From Torymus aiolomorphi (taxonomy: Eukaryota > Arthropoda > Insecta > Hymenoptera > Torymidae), in contig CM070876.1 in NCBI GenBank assembly GCA_036365515.1, positions 124,142,810 through 124,206,809 of the forward strand: a stretch of 64,000 nt of DNA. The letters run 5' to 3'. The notes beneath the pieces were generated by a model. The model was given only the letters and a program-made list of their open reading frames with translations. It was not told the origin of the DNA and did no database searches. Positions 1-10,859 of this stretch are shown one piece after another. Both the position numbers and the translations under genes were made by a program. How positions within the stretch are numbered: the first letter of the stretch is position 1; every line of letters begins with the position of its first letter.

Positions 1-312
1 CTTAAGGGAGAGAAGGGCATATTTTGCAGCGGTCTTATGTACAAAGTTATAAATTTGGGTCAGCCAGTGTACCTAGCTCCCTTATTTCAAAAGTGCCAAG
101 ATAGAACGTCGAGTAGAACTCACTGCAGATAACATATATTTCCGTCATCACGAACTGACGTAGGGCTGGATTCTTTCTGGTCCCAGGGTAGGCGACTGTG
201 GAATTCGATTCCTCGCGATATTAAGAATGTTACCTCGGCGAGTAAATTCAAAGCGGCGTTTAGGAAGTACTTGATGCAAAGGTCATGCGATGTCGACTGT
301 ATATATGTGTAA
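1..312 (+). pseudogene. LINE reverse transcriptase ORF, C-terminal end
   Basis: One reading frame runs from the window edge to TAA at 310-312, with an internal TAA at 130-132. The last part reads LWNSIPRDIKNV, then SKFKAAFRKYL. A 'LWN.LP..I' motif followed by an FK..L+.YL helix is the usual C-terminal end of Jockey/CR1/R1-type non-LTR retrotransposon polymerases, beyond the catalytic core. The catalytic domain lies outside the window, so the clade is not fixed. The internal stop shows that this copy is dead. A 3' UTR and a short-repeat tail follow directly, which supports the LINE call. Confidence 0.75.
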
Positions 313-710
313 ATAGAATATAGACTTGTACTGCTATTTTTATAACAGTACTAAAATCGTTTTGTGATTAATCTTCTGACGTAGATCGTATGAATAAAGC
401 AATGTGATGAATTCAATCTGTAATCGCTAGATTGAAGAATAACTAAGTTCAATTATGTGATACTTCGTGACTTGGAGATTGCCATTGACTATGTTTGTGA
501 TGATTATACGATTGCGATATAATGTACACAAATGTTAATTATGTTCAATACTTTGAACCATCCTGAGGCGGGTTTTCCTAATAGGATTTATCTCACGTGG
601 TTTGCCTATTAGGTTTTCCCCGTCTCACAGACATGAGCCTGGGCGAATGCGGGATGGTAGACTGTAACTTAATTATTTTGATTTACAAATAAAAACTATT
701 CTATTCTATT
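1..710 (+). mobile_element. Non-LTR retrotransposon, 3' end with UTR and tail
   Basis: After the ORF end there is about 400 bp of UTR, ending in AATAAAAA plus repeats of CTATT at about 685-710. This is the kind of simple-repeat tail left by target-primed reverse transcription. Immediately beyond it, minus-strand gypsy integrase sequence begins in mid-gene, so the LINE 3' end abuts and probably interrupted the gypsy element. The 5' side is outside the window. Confidence 0.75.
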
Positions 711-1628
711 CTACTTCTCTACGCAAACTTTTCACCGGGCGCGGATGTCTCCCAAAATTTAAAAATGCCGGCGATATGCGCGTAGTTGCTTGAACCGCGG
801 TGTTAATCACGTGTCGCAATTCATGTATGTGCGCGTCCCAATTACGATGACCGGGCCCCCAAAAGCAGCGATCATAGTATTTAAGGTCCTGTTACTTCTC
901 TCGACCGGATTCGCCTGCGGATGATACGGCGGTGTCGTCACGTGTCTTACATCGTATTCCTCCAATACTTTCCGCAGCGTTTAATTATCGAACTCGGGCC
1001 CGTTGTCTGTCAATAAGTACTGCGGCGTTTTCCATCGAAACAGAATTAATTCCTCTAACGCGCGCGCCACTGATCTTCCGTCCGCTTTTCTGATTGGCTT
1101 TAATTCTACCCACCTCGTAAATAAATCTTGAAATACGATCAAATATTTCATTTGGCTTTTACTCGGCGGAAATTCCATCAAGTCCGCGGCCACTACTACC
1201 AACGGTCGCTCCAAGATTCTACTGCCCATCAGTCCTTGCGCCACCGTTTGCACCATCTTGTACCTCTGGCATTGTTCGCACACTCTCACGAAATTCTTTA
1301 TGTCGTAGTACATTCCTTTCCAATAATACTCGCGCGCTATACGATTATAAGTGTTCTCCACGCCGAGGTACCCCGACAACGGTGCACAATGCGCATCTAA
1401 CATAACTCGTTCTCTTACTTCAACTGGCAACACTAATTTTAACTTCTCTTCGTGGCTTACGATCGGATCCAAGAGCGGATCCTCGCGATACCTATATAAT
1501 TTTCCCTCGTCCACTATCCAATCTTTATACTTTAACGGCGTATCTTGCACCTCTTTCAACATACGCAAATACCACGGATCACGTACTTCCTCGAACGCGG
1601 CCGCTTCTAACTCGTCCTGCTCATACAT
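711..1628 (-). pseudogene. pol: Gypsy integrase, truncated
   Basis: The frame 1628-981 carries the HHCC zinc domain (DAHCAPLSGYLG, then CEQCQRYK) and the core domain with AADLMEF (first Asp) and LTDNGPEFDN (second Asp). A TAA at 981-983 replaces the next codon. In the same frame the rest of the core, with the NPVERSNRTLN motif holding the catalytic Glu, continues to about 711, where the LINE tail starts. Integrase joins element cDNA to the chromosome. The C-terminal domain is lost. Confidence 0.85.
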
Positions 1629-2303
1629 TCGCGAGAGCGCGTCAGGAAACTGATGCAGCGAGCCTTTGCGATGCTTAACGTCAAACTCCCACTGTTACAT
1701 TTCCAAGGCCTATCGCGCCAATCGCCCTGTCGGCTCCTTTAGATTTCTCAACCACTTAAGCGCGCTATGATCCGTGATCGCTGTAAACTTATATCCCTCT
1801 ACGTACGGCCTAAACTTCTTAATCGACCATAATAGCGCGAGTCATTCCCTCTCAGTCGTCGAGTAATTACGTTCCGCTGGCGTTAACGTTCGGCTCGCGT
1901 AAATAATCGGATGCTCTCCGTCTTTGAACAGCTGCGCGAGAAGCGCGCCTAGCGCAGAGCCGCTCGCGTCGCACTGTATAATAAACGGTTTGGTAAAGTC
2001 TGGTCGCGCCAGGACAGAGGCCTTCATCAGAGCATCTTTAATATTCTTAAATGCCACCTGCTACTCCTCTCCCCACTCCCATTTCTGCCCCTTGAACGTG
2101 AGCTTATTTATCGGTAGCTTCATCTCCGCGTAATTTTCAATAAAACGCGCGTACCATCCGGCCATACCTAAAAAAGTCCTAACGTCGCTAACGTTTCGCG
2201 GTATCGGATAATTCAGCACCGGCGCTATTCGTTCCGGATCCGGTCTCAATCCCTCGCGATCCAGCAAATAGCCGAGATAAGTGACACGCGCACAACAAAA
2301 CTC
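1629..2303 (-). pseudogene. pol: Gypsy Pol middle: RT thumb and RNase H
   Basis: Reading continues in the same frame through several stops (near 2303, 2058, 1841 and others). GLRPDPERI and a FLGMAGWYARFI connection motif are followed by RNase H with FIIQCDASGSALGALL (first catalytic Asp) and the YASRTLTPAERNYSTTERE block (Glu). RNase H removes the RNA strand during cDNA synthesis. Several stops look like single substitutions of Trp, Arg, Gln or Cys codons, so decay is mostly by point mutation. Confidence 0.8.
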
Positions 2304-4088
2304 TCATTTCTTACGTTGAATGACTAACCCCGCGTCCGCAATTCTTCGCAACACTATCTCTAGCCATTTCATGTGATCGACAAACGTCTCCGTCACTACA
2401 ATAATATCATCCAAATAGCAAAATACATATGGCTCACACTCAGGCCCAAAGAGCGCATCGATTAATCTTTGGAAGGTAGTCGGTGCATTTGCCAAACCGA
2501 ATGGCATTCTTATAAATTGCCACAGTCCAGACCCCGGTAATGCGAAAGCCGTGTACTTTCTACTCGTGCGCTCTAACGGTACCTGATAATAGGCCTGTCG
2601 CAAATCTACCTTCGATATATACCTCGCGTTTCGCAAACGATCCAAAATTGCATCCATATTCGGAATTAAGTACGCGTCCTTTTTCATAGCCTTGTTGACA
2701 TCGCGATAGTCGAAACACATTCGGCCTTTATCATCTCGCCACGAAATTACCGGCGCGCTTCGCCAGTCGCTCGCTGACGGTTCTATAATCCCTGCTCTAA
2801 GCAATTTATCTACTTCGCCCCTCGCGAACTCGAACATCTTCGGCGACATCCTCCGAGGCTTCTGTCTCACCGGCGTGGTGCCCTGCATGTCGATCTGATG
2901 CTCGACTAAATCCGTCACGCCAGGCACATCGGTCTCGGGAGGAAGAAGTCTACCTACGAGTTGCTCTATTAATTCACGCTCGCTAGTCGCAATCTCACTG
3001 ATGCCCGCGCACTCGGCATAAATCGCTGCTTCCTTGCCCTCTGCTTTTCCCGCAAAAGGCTTCCACGCTCCATCGTTCGACCGCCACACACCTCTCGCTA
3101 GCCTCGCGTCAATGTCGAACTCTTTGCAAAAGTCCATGCCGAGGATCAAATCATGATCTAATTCAGGCACTACTTTCACACTAATCACTTTCGGCTCCCC
3201 ATTAACTTCAAGCATCAGATCAAACACGCCTATCACCGGCGTTATCTTCCCATTTACTGATCTAATTACCGAATTATACTCCTTCATTCGATTCTTAGCA
3301 ATCTCAGCTACGCGCGGCCCCACGAGCGATAAAGTAGCCCCCGGATCGAACAACGCTTTGTACTCTCGTCCGCCTAACACGACCGAAAAATAGTACCGAT
3401 TATCCACTCTCATACCCGCAACGCCACTATCGTCTACCTGCCCGTCTTCGACACACTCATCATGATTCTCGCTACTGCTCGCTAGACCTCCACTACCGGC
3501 TCTAACACGCTCTTTGCTGTCGCACTCCTCACGCAGCTCTCGCATCAATTCTTCCGCAGCAGCCTCAAGCTGCTTATCCAGCTCTGGATCGATCTCGCAA
3601 TCATCTACCCGCGGCGCCGCCTACCCCGACTGCACGGTCTCACACTCTCGTCGCTCGCACGCCTCACTCTCAGCTTCTACTTTTACTATCGCGCTATCCT
3701 CCACGCCGGGCTGCTGGCCACTGCGCATATTCTCTCCCGATGTTACACTCTTACTCGTCGCTTCGACGTCAGCACGGCTCGGCTGACGTTCGCGCGCATT
3801 CGAATTTCGCATTTTATTCTCCTCACTCATACGCATCTCCTCCCTATCACTCTCCTTCTCGCTTAATTCTTTCGTGCTCACGTCTACAAATTTTTCATTG
3901 CTAGTCATCTCTAATGATTGAATTAAATAAGGCAGATCTATCTCTACAATAACGGCCCTCGCGAACAATATCTCATTAGCGCGGGAAGCGAGCTTTATTT
4001 TTGCTCCGCGCCCTGTGCGTTTCCCGACGGCGGCAATGGAGGTGCACAACGCGCGCACGTCTGCTTCGTCACCCCCGGGGAACCACAT
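2304..4088 (-). pseudogene. pol: Gypsy Pol N-terminal part: protease and reverse transcriptase
   Basis: This frame overlaps the Gag tail, contains an acidic linker with a stop near 3621, and reaches an aspartic protease at ALFDPGATLSLVG. The usual active-site D-S/T-G is D-P-G here, which probably disables it. The flap/helix part ends in LILGMDF. RT follows with CFDYRDVN, a SKVDLRQAYYQ motif A and FCYLDDIIVV (catalytic YLDD, motif C). The frame stops at 2304-2306, just after the RT palm. Protease matures the polyprotein and RT copies element RNA to cDNA. An active element of this kind would carry these domains in one frame. Confidence 0.85.
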
Positions 4089-6566
4089 TTAGTGCAAGCA
4101 AGATTAGCCCGCTGCAGGCAGTCCCTCACCACATGTCCACGCTCTCTGCACCAATAAAAAATCACGTACGGACACTCAGATGCCCTATACCCCACTGATT
4201 GGCATGCAAAACAAGGTCCCACAAATTTCGGCCTCGGGCTACCCGGACCTCTGCGCGCATTTCCCTCTCGAGCTTGGTCAGACTTGCCCGCGCGATTCTC
4301 ACCCTGTTCATCACGCCTGTCCCTCTGTCTCATACCTGCCTCTCTATTCGCACTATGAGCCTGCTGCGCGGCCGTGTTTGACGTGCTAGCGCTCACCGGC
4401 GCATCCCTCCGCGGATACGCGGATTCTCTCGGCGGTGCATTTCCTCTCGTCACTGCCGCAAATGTCTCACCCCGCGTGCCGCCTTGATTCGCCGTACCGA
4501 GTACTCCTTGTTGCACTGCTACTACCTCCTCCACCTCAACTATGCTCACTTCGCCACCACTACTCTTCCCTTCTCGCTTCTTCACGTTACACCTCGTTTT
4601 CGTCGTATCCGCCAGCTCCTTTAACGCTGCCACCGATGGCGCTTCTTCCTCCGCGGCAGCCACTTTTTTGCGCCTTTGTACCCCCGTGAGCGCGGCGCTC
4701 GGTACATGCATCTTCCCGGCTGGGGGTTGGGGAACATAACGTCTGTCGATCGCCTTTTGCTTTTCGAAACGCTTCCCATACTTCTTGATATACTACTTTG
4801 TCTGACATTGCACGACGGTATTCTGGTAGAAGGTTACGGTACGCTAAGTCAACCTGCTCATCTTCGCTCGGCGGCTTCTTAAAGCGCGCCACGATATACT
4901 TAAGGTTTAGCAAAAAGCTCTCTACCTTCTCTCCCTTACCCTGCGTCCGCCGACGCAAGTCATCGTAAAGATCATGTTGGTCGCACTCTCCTACGTACCT
5001 ATCCTTAAACATTTTCGCAAACATCTTCCACGACCGCATACGCTCCCTCTCCATCCTAAACCACTTCGCCGCCTCACCTTTAAACGCGCACGACATGGCA
5101 CTCAGGAATCCACGATCCTTCACGTGACCTTCGACCCTGCAATCATTCAGCTGCTCGAAGAACTCCTCCGCGACGCCTCGTGATTCGCTCCCGTTAAATT
5201 TCATTCCCCAGCTTCTAATTAATTTTCCGGCGCGAATACCATCCTCCGTTTCCTTGCTCCGGCGCCCTCGTTTCTCGCGCACGTCATTTCCTGAATCCGA
5301 CTCAATCGCAGAACTTGAAGTGCGTGAAGCTCTACTCACGCGTTGCGATCTACTCTTAGTCTTGTTCGGTTTCTTAGGACCCCTCCTTTTCCGCCCCGTT
5401 ATATCGGACTCCACGCTCGATTCCGAACTACTAGGCCTCCTGTCATGTACCTGCCACGTCGATGACATACTCCGCCTCCGCACGCGCCTATTCTCACTCT
5501 CACTACTGCTAACTGTCGCCCGCCCCGACGCACACGGCTCAGCTAGCCGTTTCGCCGTCCTCCGATGCTCGCGTTCTCCCGCCGCTCTTTCCGCCGCCGC
5601 CCCGGCATTCTCTCGCCTCAAACGCTCGGCTTTGCGCGCGCGCACCGATTCCTCATCACGCCACTGCTTTTTCCTCGATTCTAGGTGCTGAAGAACCCCA
5701 GCGCCCTCTTCGCTGTCCGTTCCTAAGCCCCTGTAGCTACTCGAGCTGACACTCTCATAGTTCCGAATTTCGTTATAATTTTGCGCTGGAGTGTACCATC
5801 GCGGGCGCGCCTGCTCATGCGACACCGCCTTTGGCCTCTGCGGCTCGGTCAGCGCATCTACCTTTGGCGCGCTTTGCTTTTCTCGCGCTCCGTGTACCCC
5901 CTGCACGTAATGTTCGGAATAACACGCCCACCCATCACGCCCGTCTACGCGCGCGCGGAAATCTCGGCCCATTACTAAACGCAGGGGCGGTTGCGTTGAG
6001 AAAATCGAGTGAATCACCCCCGGCGTCATTCTCGTACTCGTCAGCGGCGTAACGACCGTCGCGATTGATGACGCGCTCGTTGCAACTGTTGTCACCGACT
6101 GCGTGACCGTAGGCGAGCTTGTAGTCACCGAAACAACCGGCACATGCACTACCACGTCCTCTCTCTCGAGCACTATCTCATTCCTATGCTGCTCGGCAGC
6201 TCGCGCCAACGCAGCCTCCTCCAGCTCGCGATCATATCGCTCAACCTCTGCCGCCTTCTCGGCTAGGCTGCTAGACAATTCCTCCTCCGAGAACTTCCCT
6301 TCGTCCTCCACAACCACATTGTCCCACGGGTACCATGGAATTTCATGGTTATTCGGCTCCTGCTCTATAAAAACCGCGCGCAATAGCCGCTCACGCAGGG
6401 TGACTTCTGGCCGATCCAGAGCACACTCGCGATACCCTAACTCGCCTAGCACTTCCTTCAATGATAAGCGATTTATATCCCGCTTCTCCTCCCGGCGATC
6501 ACGCGACGCTAAAAGGGATCGCATAATCCCGCGGTGTCGTTCCATGGCCGAGATCAATTGCCTCAC
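3995..6566 (-). pseudogene. gag: Gypsy Gag polyprotein, frameshifted
   Basis: The first frame (6566-4587, 659 codons) has an arginine- and serine-rich low-complexity middle and then a capsid-like block with AAKWFRMERERMRSW and RRRTQGKGEKVESFL, typical of the retrotransposon Gag capsid domain. A one-base frame change near 4715-4760 moves the continuation to a second frame (to 3995) holding three cysteine knuckles: CFACQSVGYRASEC, CRERGHVVRDC and CTKCGSPGVTKQTC. Gag packages element RNA in cytoplasmic particles. The knuckle frame overlaps the start of pol. Programmed frameshifting is possible, but an indel inside Gag is simpler given the decay elsewhere. Confidence 0.8.
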
Positions 6567-6975
6567 TACCTACTCGAAGAAGAACGCGAACTCCAAATAC
6601 TTCAACAAAATCAAAATTCAAAAAAACGGAAATCGGAATTTAATTGAAAAACTAAATTAAGCTTCAAATAAGAAAATTCATTTAACACGCACTCAAATTC
6701 CCTCCCAAATATAACTTATTCGAATCCGCGCTCCTCTCCGTAGTGTACTGTCTCGCAATTCGCAAAAACAGTCAGCTCGCCTCGATTCCACGAAATACTC
6801 AGCGCAACAAACGCTCGCTTCTTGGAACTCGCGAGCGCGCCGCGACGCGCGCTACAGAAACGCCGCGGAGAGAGACTTATGTCTCCCGCGCTGTCCTCTA
6901 CACTTCGCTCAATTACGCGTTCTCATATATACAACTCTTTGATATTTATTTCACTCGCACTTTTACCGAAAACGA

Positions 6976-6993
6976 GCCCCACGTTGGGCTCCA
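6976..6993 (-). promoter_or_regulatory. tRNA primer-binding site
   Basis: On the minus strand TGGAGCCCAACGTGGGGC follows the LTR end directly. It closely resembles the TGGCGCCCAACGTGGGGC type of site used by many insect gypsy-like elements for minus-strand priming. About 410 bp of leader then precede the gag ATG. Confidence 0.7.
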
Positions 6994-6994
6994 T

Positions 6995-7726
6995 TTATGA
7001 CACGGTACTTTTCTTCGCTCAATCACGCTTCCCTTGCGCGCCGCGAATTACCGCGCACAGCCAAACTCTCTCAATTTCCGCACTGTATTTATAAGGCGCC
7101 CGGCGCTAAAAATCCACTCACTTGCACGCACACAAACACTCTGCCTGGCTTCCGACTCCCGCTCTCATCGCGGGGAAGTTCGCGCTTTCCTGCCGTCTCG
7201 GGGATGACGGCGACCACAACTCATACTCGCGCACAGCCTCTACGCGGCACGCTGCCGCAGAAGCCTCCCAGCTCCTTCCGTCCTTCCACGTAGGGAAGGA
7301 GACCACCACTCACGACCACAATAATCGCGATTATTAGCCACTCGCACGCGCTCGCTTACTCGCCATCGCCGCACTATACTCGCAAGCTCTATTACCTGTT
7401 GCGCGTGTCCCTCGTGCCTCTCTCACTCGCCGAAACCGACGCTCCGGTGATAGCCGCTGCTGCTGCTCTTGCTGCTACCTTCGCTGCTCGTCCTCGGCAC
7501 TCTCTCACACACACTCTCTCGCACCACGAAAACCCGGCGGAAAACAAAAGGAAGAAGAAGGTTGTCGCACGTGTGCTCGCTCTCTACTCTTGCGCGGCTC
7601 AGAGGAGAATGCCGGCCGGCGCGCGTCGTCTCTCTCTGCAGCGCCAGCTCCCGCGCGTTCGTGGCGTGGCGCGGCAACACTGGCGCGCGTGGCAGTTTTG
7701 ATTTTACTATCCGCCCCCCCGTTATA
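6995..7726 (-). repeat. 5' LTR of the minus-strand gypsy element
   Basis: The inner edge is set by the primer-binding site at 6976-6993. The outer edge is suggested by TATAACGGGGGG (read on minus) at about 7726, resembling the TGTAACGG start of the LTR at 29441 with the second base changed. The second LTR is absent, so the limits are approximate (about 730 bp). Long overlapping frames on both strands here are compositional and not genes. Confidence 0.6.
7086..7093 (-). promoter_or_regulatory. TATA box of the gypsy LTR
   Basis: TATAAATA on the minus strand, about 90 bp before the inner LTR edge and flanked by GC-rich DNA. It sits where a U3/R core promoter would be expected. Transcription would run toward gag. 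Confidence 0.5.
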
Positions 7727-7895
7727 CTCACACTCTACCGCGACTACAGCAGCCGCACTTATACTCGTCATAAGAAACAAACAGCGAAAAGAGTTTAAGT
7801 AGTTGTAATGATCATCGATTGGATCAATCGACATATCGATAACGAAATCGATAGGAGGTCATGCAGGTGTTCCTCCAAAATCCAAACGCATCCAA

Positions 7896-8470
7896 ATGGA
7901 AGAAGAAAGACATATTCAAATTCAGAAGGACGCCGCACTTGCTGACCTCCTACAAGACGCGGAGGAGGAAGAGACTGTGCAAGACGACTTCGAGGATGAA
8001 GTTGAATCTGGCTACGAGTCAGATATATCAAGTAGCACGGAGAATTAGTGCAACAACAACAACAGCAAGAAATTGTGGACTCCGACATGGAAACTGTCGA
8101 TAACAATCACGATGGTGGTGATGTTGATGGTGATGGTGATCGCGAGTATGTGCCAGAATACCCCGCGCAGATGCATGAAGTGGCGTTAAGACGCGCTATC
8201 AATGTTTAGGAAAGCGCGGAACAATGAAATAGCGTTGATGCGTGAGCAGCTACGGATAGTACAGCAGGCAGCACGTCGACAACGCCGCCAAGAATTAGTT
8301 GATGTGCAGCGTTGGAACTTCGATTTTTGTTTCGGCTGTGCTAAGCGATTTTGGTGCCAAAGAAACCGTTAGTGGGCGCGTTGTGATGCATGCGGGTTCT
8401 GGCGATGCCCAGATTACAATGAAAATCCTGTTCATAGCCAGAATGAAGAGGATCTTTTCTAAAACATTAA
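7896..8470 (+). pseudogene. Possible piggyBac-like remnant: acidic N-terminus and Cys-rich C-terminus
   Basis: An ATG at 7896 opens a 50-codon acidic frame (start MEEERHIQIQ, end YESDISSSTEN) stopping at 8046-8048. A second acidic stretch follows in another frame (DMETVDNNHDGG and REYVPEYPAQ). Farther on, about 8300-8460, a frame reads CFGCAKRFWC, then RCDACGFWRCPDYNENPVH, with paired CX2C motifs. An acidic N-terminus plus a C-terminal CX2C zinc domain is the layout of piggyBac-type transposases, and here the catalytic middle is absent. I infer an internally deleted copy. The link is weak because no DDE core is present. Confidence 0.35.
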
Positions 8471-8680
8471 AACTCTGTAAATAGTGTATAGTAGTGTATA
8501 TTGTAGTGTAAAAGACAATAATAATAGAAGTTCCTATGAGTTGCATCGATAGTCGTAGCAGTAGCAGCAGCTGCAGCAATTGCAAGTTTTTATATTATTT
8601 GTTTATTTTTTTAATTTAAATAAATATTGTTTTTAATAAATATTGTTTTTTAAATAAATATTGCTTTATTTAAATAAATT

Positions 8681-8776
8681 CTCTCTCTCTCGCTCTCCCT
8701 CTCTCTCTCTCTCTCGTGTGTGTGTGTGTGTGCGTGCGTGCGTGCACGTGTGTGTGTGCGTGTGTGTGTGTGTGTG

Positions 8777-8870
<94 letters not shown>
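8681..8870. repeat. (CT)n(GT)n microsatellite
   Basis: A CT run (about 8681-8715) passes into a long GT run with scattered GC interruptions to 8870. Cys-Val repeat frames here are artefacts of the repeat. Confidence 0.95.
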
Positions 8871-8871
<1 letters not shown>

Positions 8872-8898
8872 TTTTAAATCATAGTTTCAAATTTTGAA

Positions 8899-9009
8899 TA
8901 TTGTGGCACTATGGGGCAGCCATAATAAACCCTCCACCACCAGAAAGGGTCAATGACCTCAAAGTCGGCTGGTGGGGGTTTGTTGTGTCTGCCCCATGGT
9001 GCCACAATA
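8899..9009. repeat. 111-bp near-perfect hairpin
   Basis: TATTGTGGCAC at 8899-8909 is exactly complementary to GTGCCACAATA at 8999-9009. Pairing continues inward through GGGGCAG/CTGCCCC and CCACCACCAG/CTGGTGGGGG, leaving a loop of about 25 nt. It may be a tiny foldback element or a pre-miRNA-like hairpin. Confidence 0.75.
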
Positions 9010-10790
9010 ACTACTTATATACTTTCAGCAAAGTAAATAGGTAAAAATAAATGTTTTTTAAATGTTCCATGTATGAAACAATCGTTCCAGTTACGTATAA
9101 AGCGTAAATAGAAAAACCTAATTTCAGAGATGTGCCTACAACACATTTGAAATCTAGAATCAAGAAAGTTGTATCAGTCATTTCTCAAAAATAAAAATTT
9201 TCATAGTAATTCTGTTCCACACCTTTTAACATAAAGAATTTTCTTAATATGACTATCAGATTTCATTATTTATTCAAAATACAATCATTTGATTTGTTGC
9301 ACGTGGGTGTGCCACGCATTGTTTAAAAGTCATGCGTCTTCAAAAAATTACTTCTCAAGCGTTAAATCATTAAGAAAAAAAAAATAGATTTTTGGTAAGC
9401 ACACGCTGAATTTTGAATTTTATATTCCAAAAATCATTATAATCACTAACTTAATATTTTAGAAAAACGTAGTTAAATTGTCAAAATGATATATTTAAAA
9501 TTTAATACAATTTTGATAGGATTAAGCCAAATAAGTTCGTCATTTATATTATAAAAAAAAATTTTTGATATACTCGTAAAATGGAATTATGTTGCTTTCG
9601 TTTAGAAAAAAAAAAAAACTAAAAAACGAGTAAAGCAAGCTTTGAATAGATAAGTAAGTGCTCGAACAAAAAAATGATGTTTTTTTTAAACACTGAACAT
9701 TAAAAGTTCTAGAGATATTCTCATATACTCGGCGAAAAATTGCATGGAAATGACAGAAATGAAGATTCCTACTTATCGATATTACAATTCAAAAAACGTT
9801 TGTAAAACATTCGTGAAATATTCCGAGAATTGATAAGGCGATACATTACGGAAATATTGCAGAGACATTTCATTTAATTATAATATTTCACTAATAATGA
9901 CGTAATATTCAAAATTATATTGAAGAACTATTTTTCCCTAATTCTATAAATGTTTTTTAATTATTTCGGAAGCATTCCGAGAAACGACAAAAGCGATACA
10001 TTGCGGAAATCTTAAAGATAAATATTTCATAATATATTTCACTAAAAGCGACGTAAACTTCTCCATCAAATCGAAAAATTATTTATTAGTAAATCAAGAA
10101 ACGTTTATAAAATATTCCAACAATATTACCTGAAACGATAAGGCGATACATTGCAGAAATATTACGAAGAAACCTTTCATAAAATATTATACCTCCAAAC
10201 TTTAATTGTATACTATAACCTCCAAATTTTTGTATTGTAGAAATAAACAAACAAATACAATCCAAGTTTCAATAAATAATATTGAATAAATTTTCGGTTA
10301 TTTATAGCATAGGCATTGTTCGTAAAAGAATTAATAAAGTCAAAGAATAGTGGATAAATATTTATTTTTTATTATTAGTCAACGTAATATAGACAGATTG
10401 AAATACATTCGAACTTATTGAGCTTCAATCATAGAATGAATCTTTTTTGTTCTTTTTTTGTTATGTTTAAAATCAAACGGTTGCTATGGTAATACTTTAA
10501 AAGAATATCTCAGCCGACCAGAACATCTACAAGTGCGCCTCTTCGCGCCTGTCCCGTGGTCTCTCTTCATCAATTTCAGAAATTGGTTGAGAAACAGCTG
10601 TGGCCCCGAATGAAAATTCGTGCACGCGGTCGGTAACTCGTAATTTGAGACCAAGACAGAGTTTTGAAGAAATTATTTAAAAGAAAATCTCTAATGATTT
10701 ATGTATATATATGTGTGTGTATAAAAGTGAATTTCAATACGAACGGATTTACAAATTGGTTTCGTAACAGGCATAATATAATAAAGGCAA
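9010..10790. other. AT-rich stretch without recognised features
   Basis: No convincing ORF is seen. There are weak degenerate repeats of words such as GATACATTGCGGAAAT and AAACGATAAGGCGATACA at about 9780-10180, spaced 120-180 bp, suggesting a worn tandem repeat. The rest is featureless. Confidence 0.5.
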
Positions 10791-10859
10791 AGGAAGAGCG
10801 CGCGCAGCGCGCCTGAACTTTCCGATTTTCAAAATAAGATGATTATCAGGCGATCTATG

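Larger units (their letters stand above)
711..7726 (-). mobile_element. Ty3/gypsy LTR retrotransposon, decayed and 3'-truncated
   Basis: Read on the minus strand the order is LTR (about 7726-6995), primer-binding site, gag (6566-3995), protease-RT-RNase H-integrase (4088 to 711). The order PR-RT-RH-IN and the motifs DPGA, YLDD and DNGPEF place it in Ty3/gypsy. It is much richer in GC than the flanking DNA. The integrase end, any downstream ORF and the 3' LTR are missing where the LINE tail begins. Several in-frame stops and a gag frameshift show it is not autonomous. Confidence 0.9.

Noticed and set aside
6567..6994. Host gene 5' UTR or promoter upstream of gag
   Set aside because: Its position between primer-binding site and gag ATG makes it the element leader.
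711..7726. Endogenous retrovirus with envelope gene
   Set aside because: No Env-like ORF, signal peptide or fusion peptide is visible; the 3' part is missing, so only a gypsy retrotransposon is supported.
7118..7834. Overlapping frames of 60-110 codons on both strands
   Set aside because: They lie in the GC-rich LTR and flank of a gypsy element, have no motifs, and contradict each other.
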